From Cellvibrionales bacterium UBA2034 (GTDB lineage Bacteria; Pseudomonadota; Gammaproteobacteria; Pseudomonadales; UBA7239), in NCBI GenBank assembly GCA_002333095.1, contig DDBK01000189.1, positions 1 to 6,586 of the forward strand: 6,586 bases of DNA, in the 5' to 3' direction. How positions within the stretch are numbered: position 1 is the first letter of the stretch; every line of letters begins with the position of its first letter. The notes under the pieces were generated by a model. It made no database searches, was not told the DNA's origin, and worked only from the letters and a program-made list of their open reading frames with translations. Below, one piece after another: positions 5,953 through 6,586 of this stretch. The position numbers and the translations under genes were made by a program.

Positions 5953-6586
5953 TTAGCCGCCGAACAAAAAGCGACCAACAGGATTCTTCCACATGAAATT
6001 CATGATGGTTTTCATCTGGTCAAATTTCTTCTGGTCATGCGGATAACCGGTATCTGCACCACCATAGCGGCCGACCACAATCGGCATGACATGTGAGTAA
6101 CCACGCAATCCGTATGCACCGTTCACTGAACCCACACCACTTTCTTTCACGCCACCAAAAGGCGCATTTGCCACACCGTACATCATACCGATGTCATTGA
6201 CAGCCATAGAGCCTGTATCAATACGCTTGGCTATCTCGATGCCTTTTTTCTCGTCTTTGGTCCACACGCTACCGTGCAAGCCATAAACTGAGTTGTTGGC
6301 TTTTTCAACAGCTTCGTCGATGGTGTTGAATTTTACAATCGGCAGGATCGGGCCGAACGTCTCTTGCGTCATGACATCAAAATCTTCCTGCACATCGACC
6401 ATCACTGTCGCTTCATAGTACAAACCTTTCAGATCAGGATTGCGGCGGCCGCCTGCAAGAATTTTTGCACCGCGTTTTCTGGCATCCTCTACATGCGCCT
6501 CCATAATCGTGAGTTGTCGATCCCAGAACACCGCACCGAGATCTTCGTTAACGCCGTGCTTCTGGCCTTGACGAATCGCTTTGGCC
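5953..6586 (-). CDS. Aldehyde dehydrogenase family protein, C-terminal part (start outside window)
   Basis: Members oxidise an aldehyde to the acid with NAD(P)+, usually as soluble homo-oligomers. The frame is open from the window edge to TAA 5955-5953, giving 210 residues of a family of about 450-520. It is 5'-truncated; the apparent GTG at 6531 is internal. Visible family motifs are ETFGPILP (75-82, whose glutamate and phenylalanine contact the nicotinamide ribose), EAVEKANNSVYGLHGSVWTKD (91-111), the oligomerisation-strand region with GSMAVND, and APFGGVKESGVG (141-152). The nucleotide-binding Rossmann core, catalytic cysteine and general base lie upstream. Where many members have an ExG motif after KxSGxG, this one has SVNG. 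After the usual end there is an extra tail of about 35 residues ending NFMWKNPVGRFLFGG, rather hydrophobic. The substrate cannot be told from this portion. The gene is closed by its own terminator, so it is likely a unit separate from ccmHI. Confidence 0.93.
   Translation of the reverse strand, partial: AKAIRQGQKHGVNEDLGAVFWDRQLTIMEAHVEDARKRGAKILAGGRRNPDLKGLYYEATVMVDVQEDFDVMTQETFGPILPIVKFNTIDEAVEKANNSVYGLHGSVWTKDEKKGIEIAKRIDTGSMAVNDIGMMYGVANAPFGGVKESGVGSVNGAYGLRGYSHVMPIVVGRYGGADTGYPHDQKKFDQMKTIMNFMWKNPVGRFLFGG

Noticed and set aside
1..6586. Search for CRISPR arrays, insertion sequences, tRNA genes, phage genes or an undescribed multi-gene system
   Set aside because: I saw no spaced direct repeats, transposase-like frames, integrase genes or tRNA cloverleaf sequences. 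The window is almost wholly filled by recognisable housekeeping genes in standard order.

Overview
This is a Gram-negative bacterial chromosomal window in which every gene I can support lies on the minus strand, so it is read from high to low coordinates. The core is the conserved translation cluster thrS-infC-rpmI-rplT-pheS. With an E. coli-type fused CcmH/CcmI cytochrome c maturation protein and periplasmic signal peptides, this points to a proteobacterium. The style of the ThrS, IF3 and PheS proteins suggests Betaproteobacteria, perhaps Nitrosomonadales; that placement is inference from remembered family resemblance, not from a search.

Layout in transcription order. (1) 6586-5953: the C-terminal part of an NAD(P)-dependent aldehyde dehydrogenase, closed by a strong intrinsic terminator (5936-5904). 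(2) 5874-4453: a CcmH-CcmI fusion, followed after 57 nt by a small secreted DUF3617-type protein (4395-3796). (3) 3781-3697: a well-formed sigma70-like promoter and a short leader with a hairpin just upstream of the thrS ribosome binding site. (4) 3696-482: thrS (threonyl-tRNA synthetase), infC (IF3, starting at a rare ATT codon at 1732), rpmI (bL35) and rplT (bL20). (5) 461-438: an intrinsic-terminator-like hairpin, then the first 133 codons of pheS, which runs off the window at position 1.

The thrS-to-pheS block supplies two aminoacyl-tRNA synthetases, an initiation factor and two large-subunit ribosomal proteins. In the E. coli version, thrS, infC, rpmI/rplT and pheST are each feedback-controlled by their own product. 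Signs compatible with such control are visible here: the thrS leader hairpin, the ATT start of infC and the hairpin ahead of pheS. The upstream genes are a separate unit or units concerned with c-type cytochrome maturation and aldehyde oxidation.

I found no mobile element, CRISPR array, tRNA or rRNA gene, and no undescribed system. No gene-free stretch exceeds 300 bases. The items worth a second look are mostly regulatory RNA structures and an atypical bL35 C-terminus.
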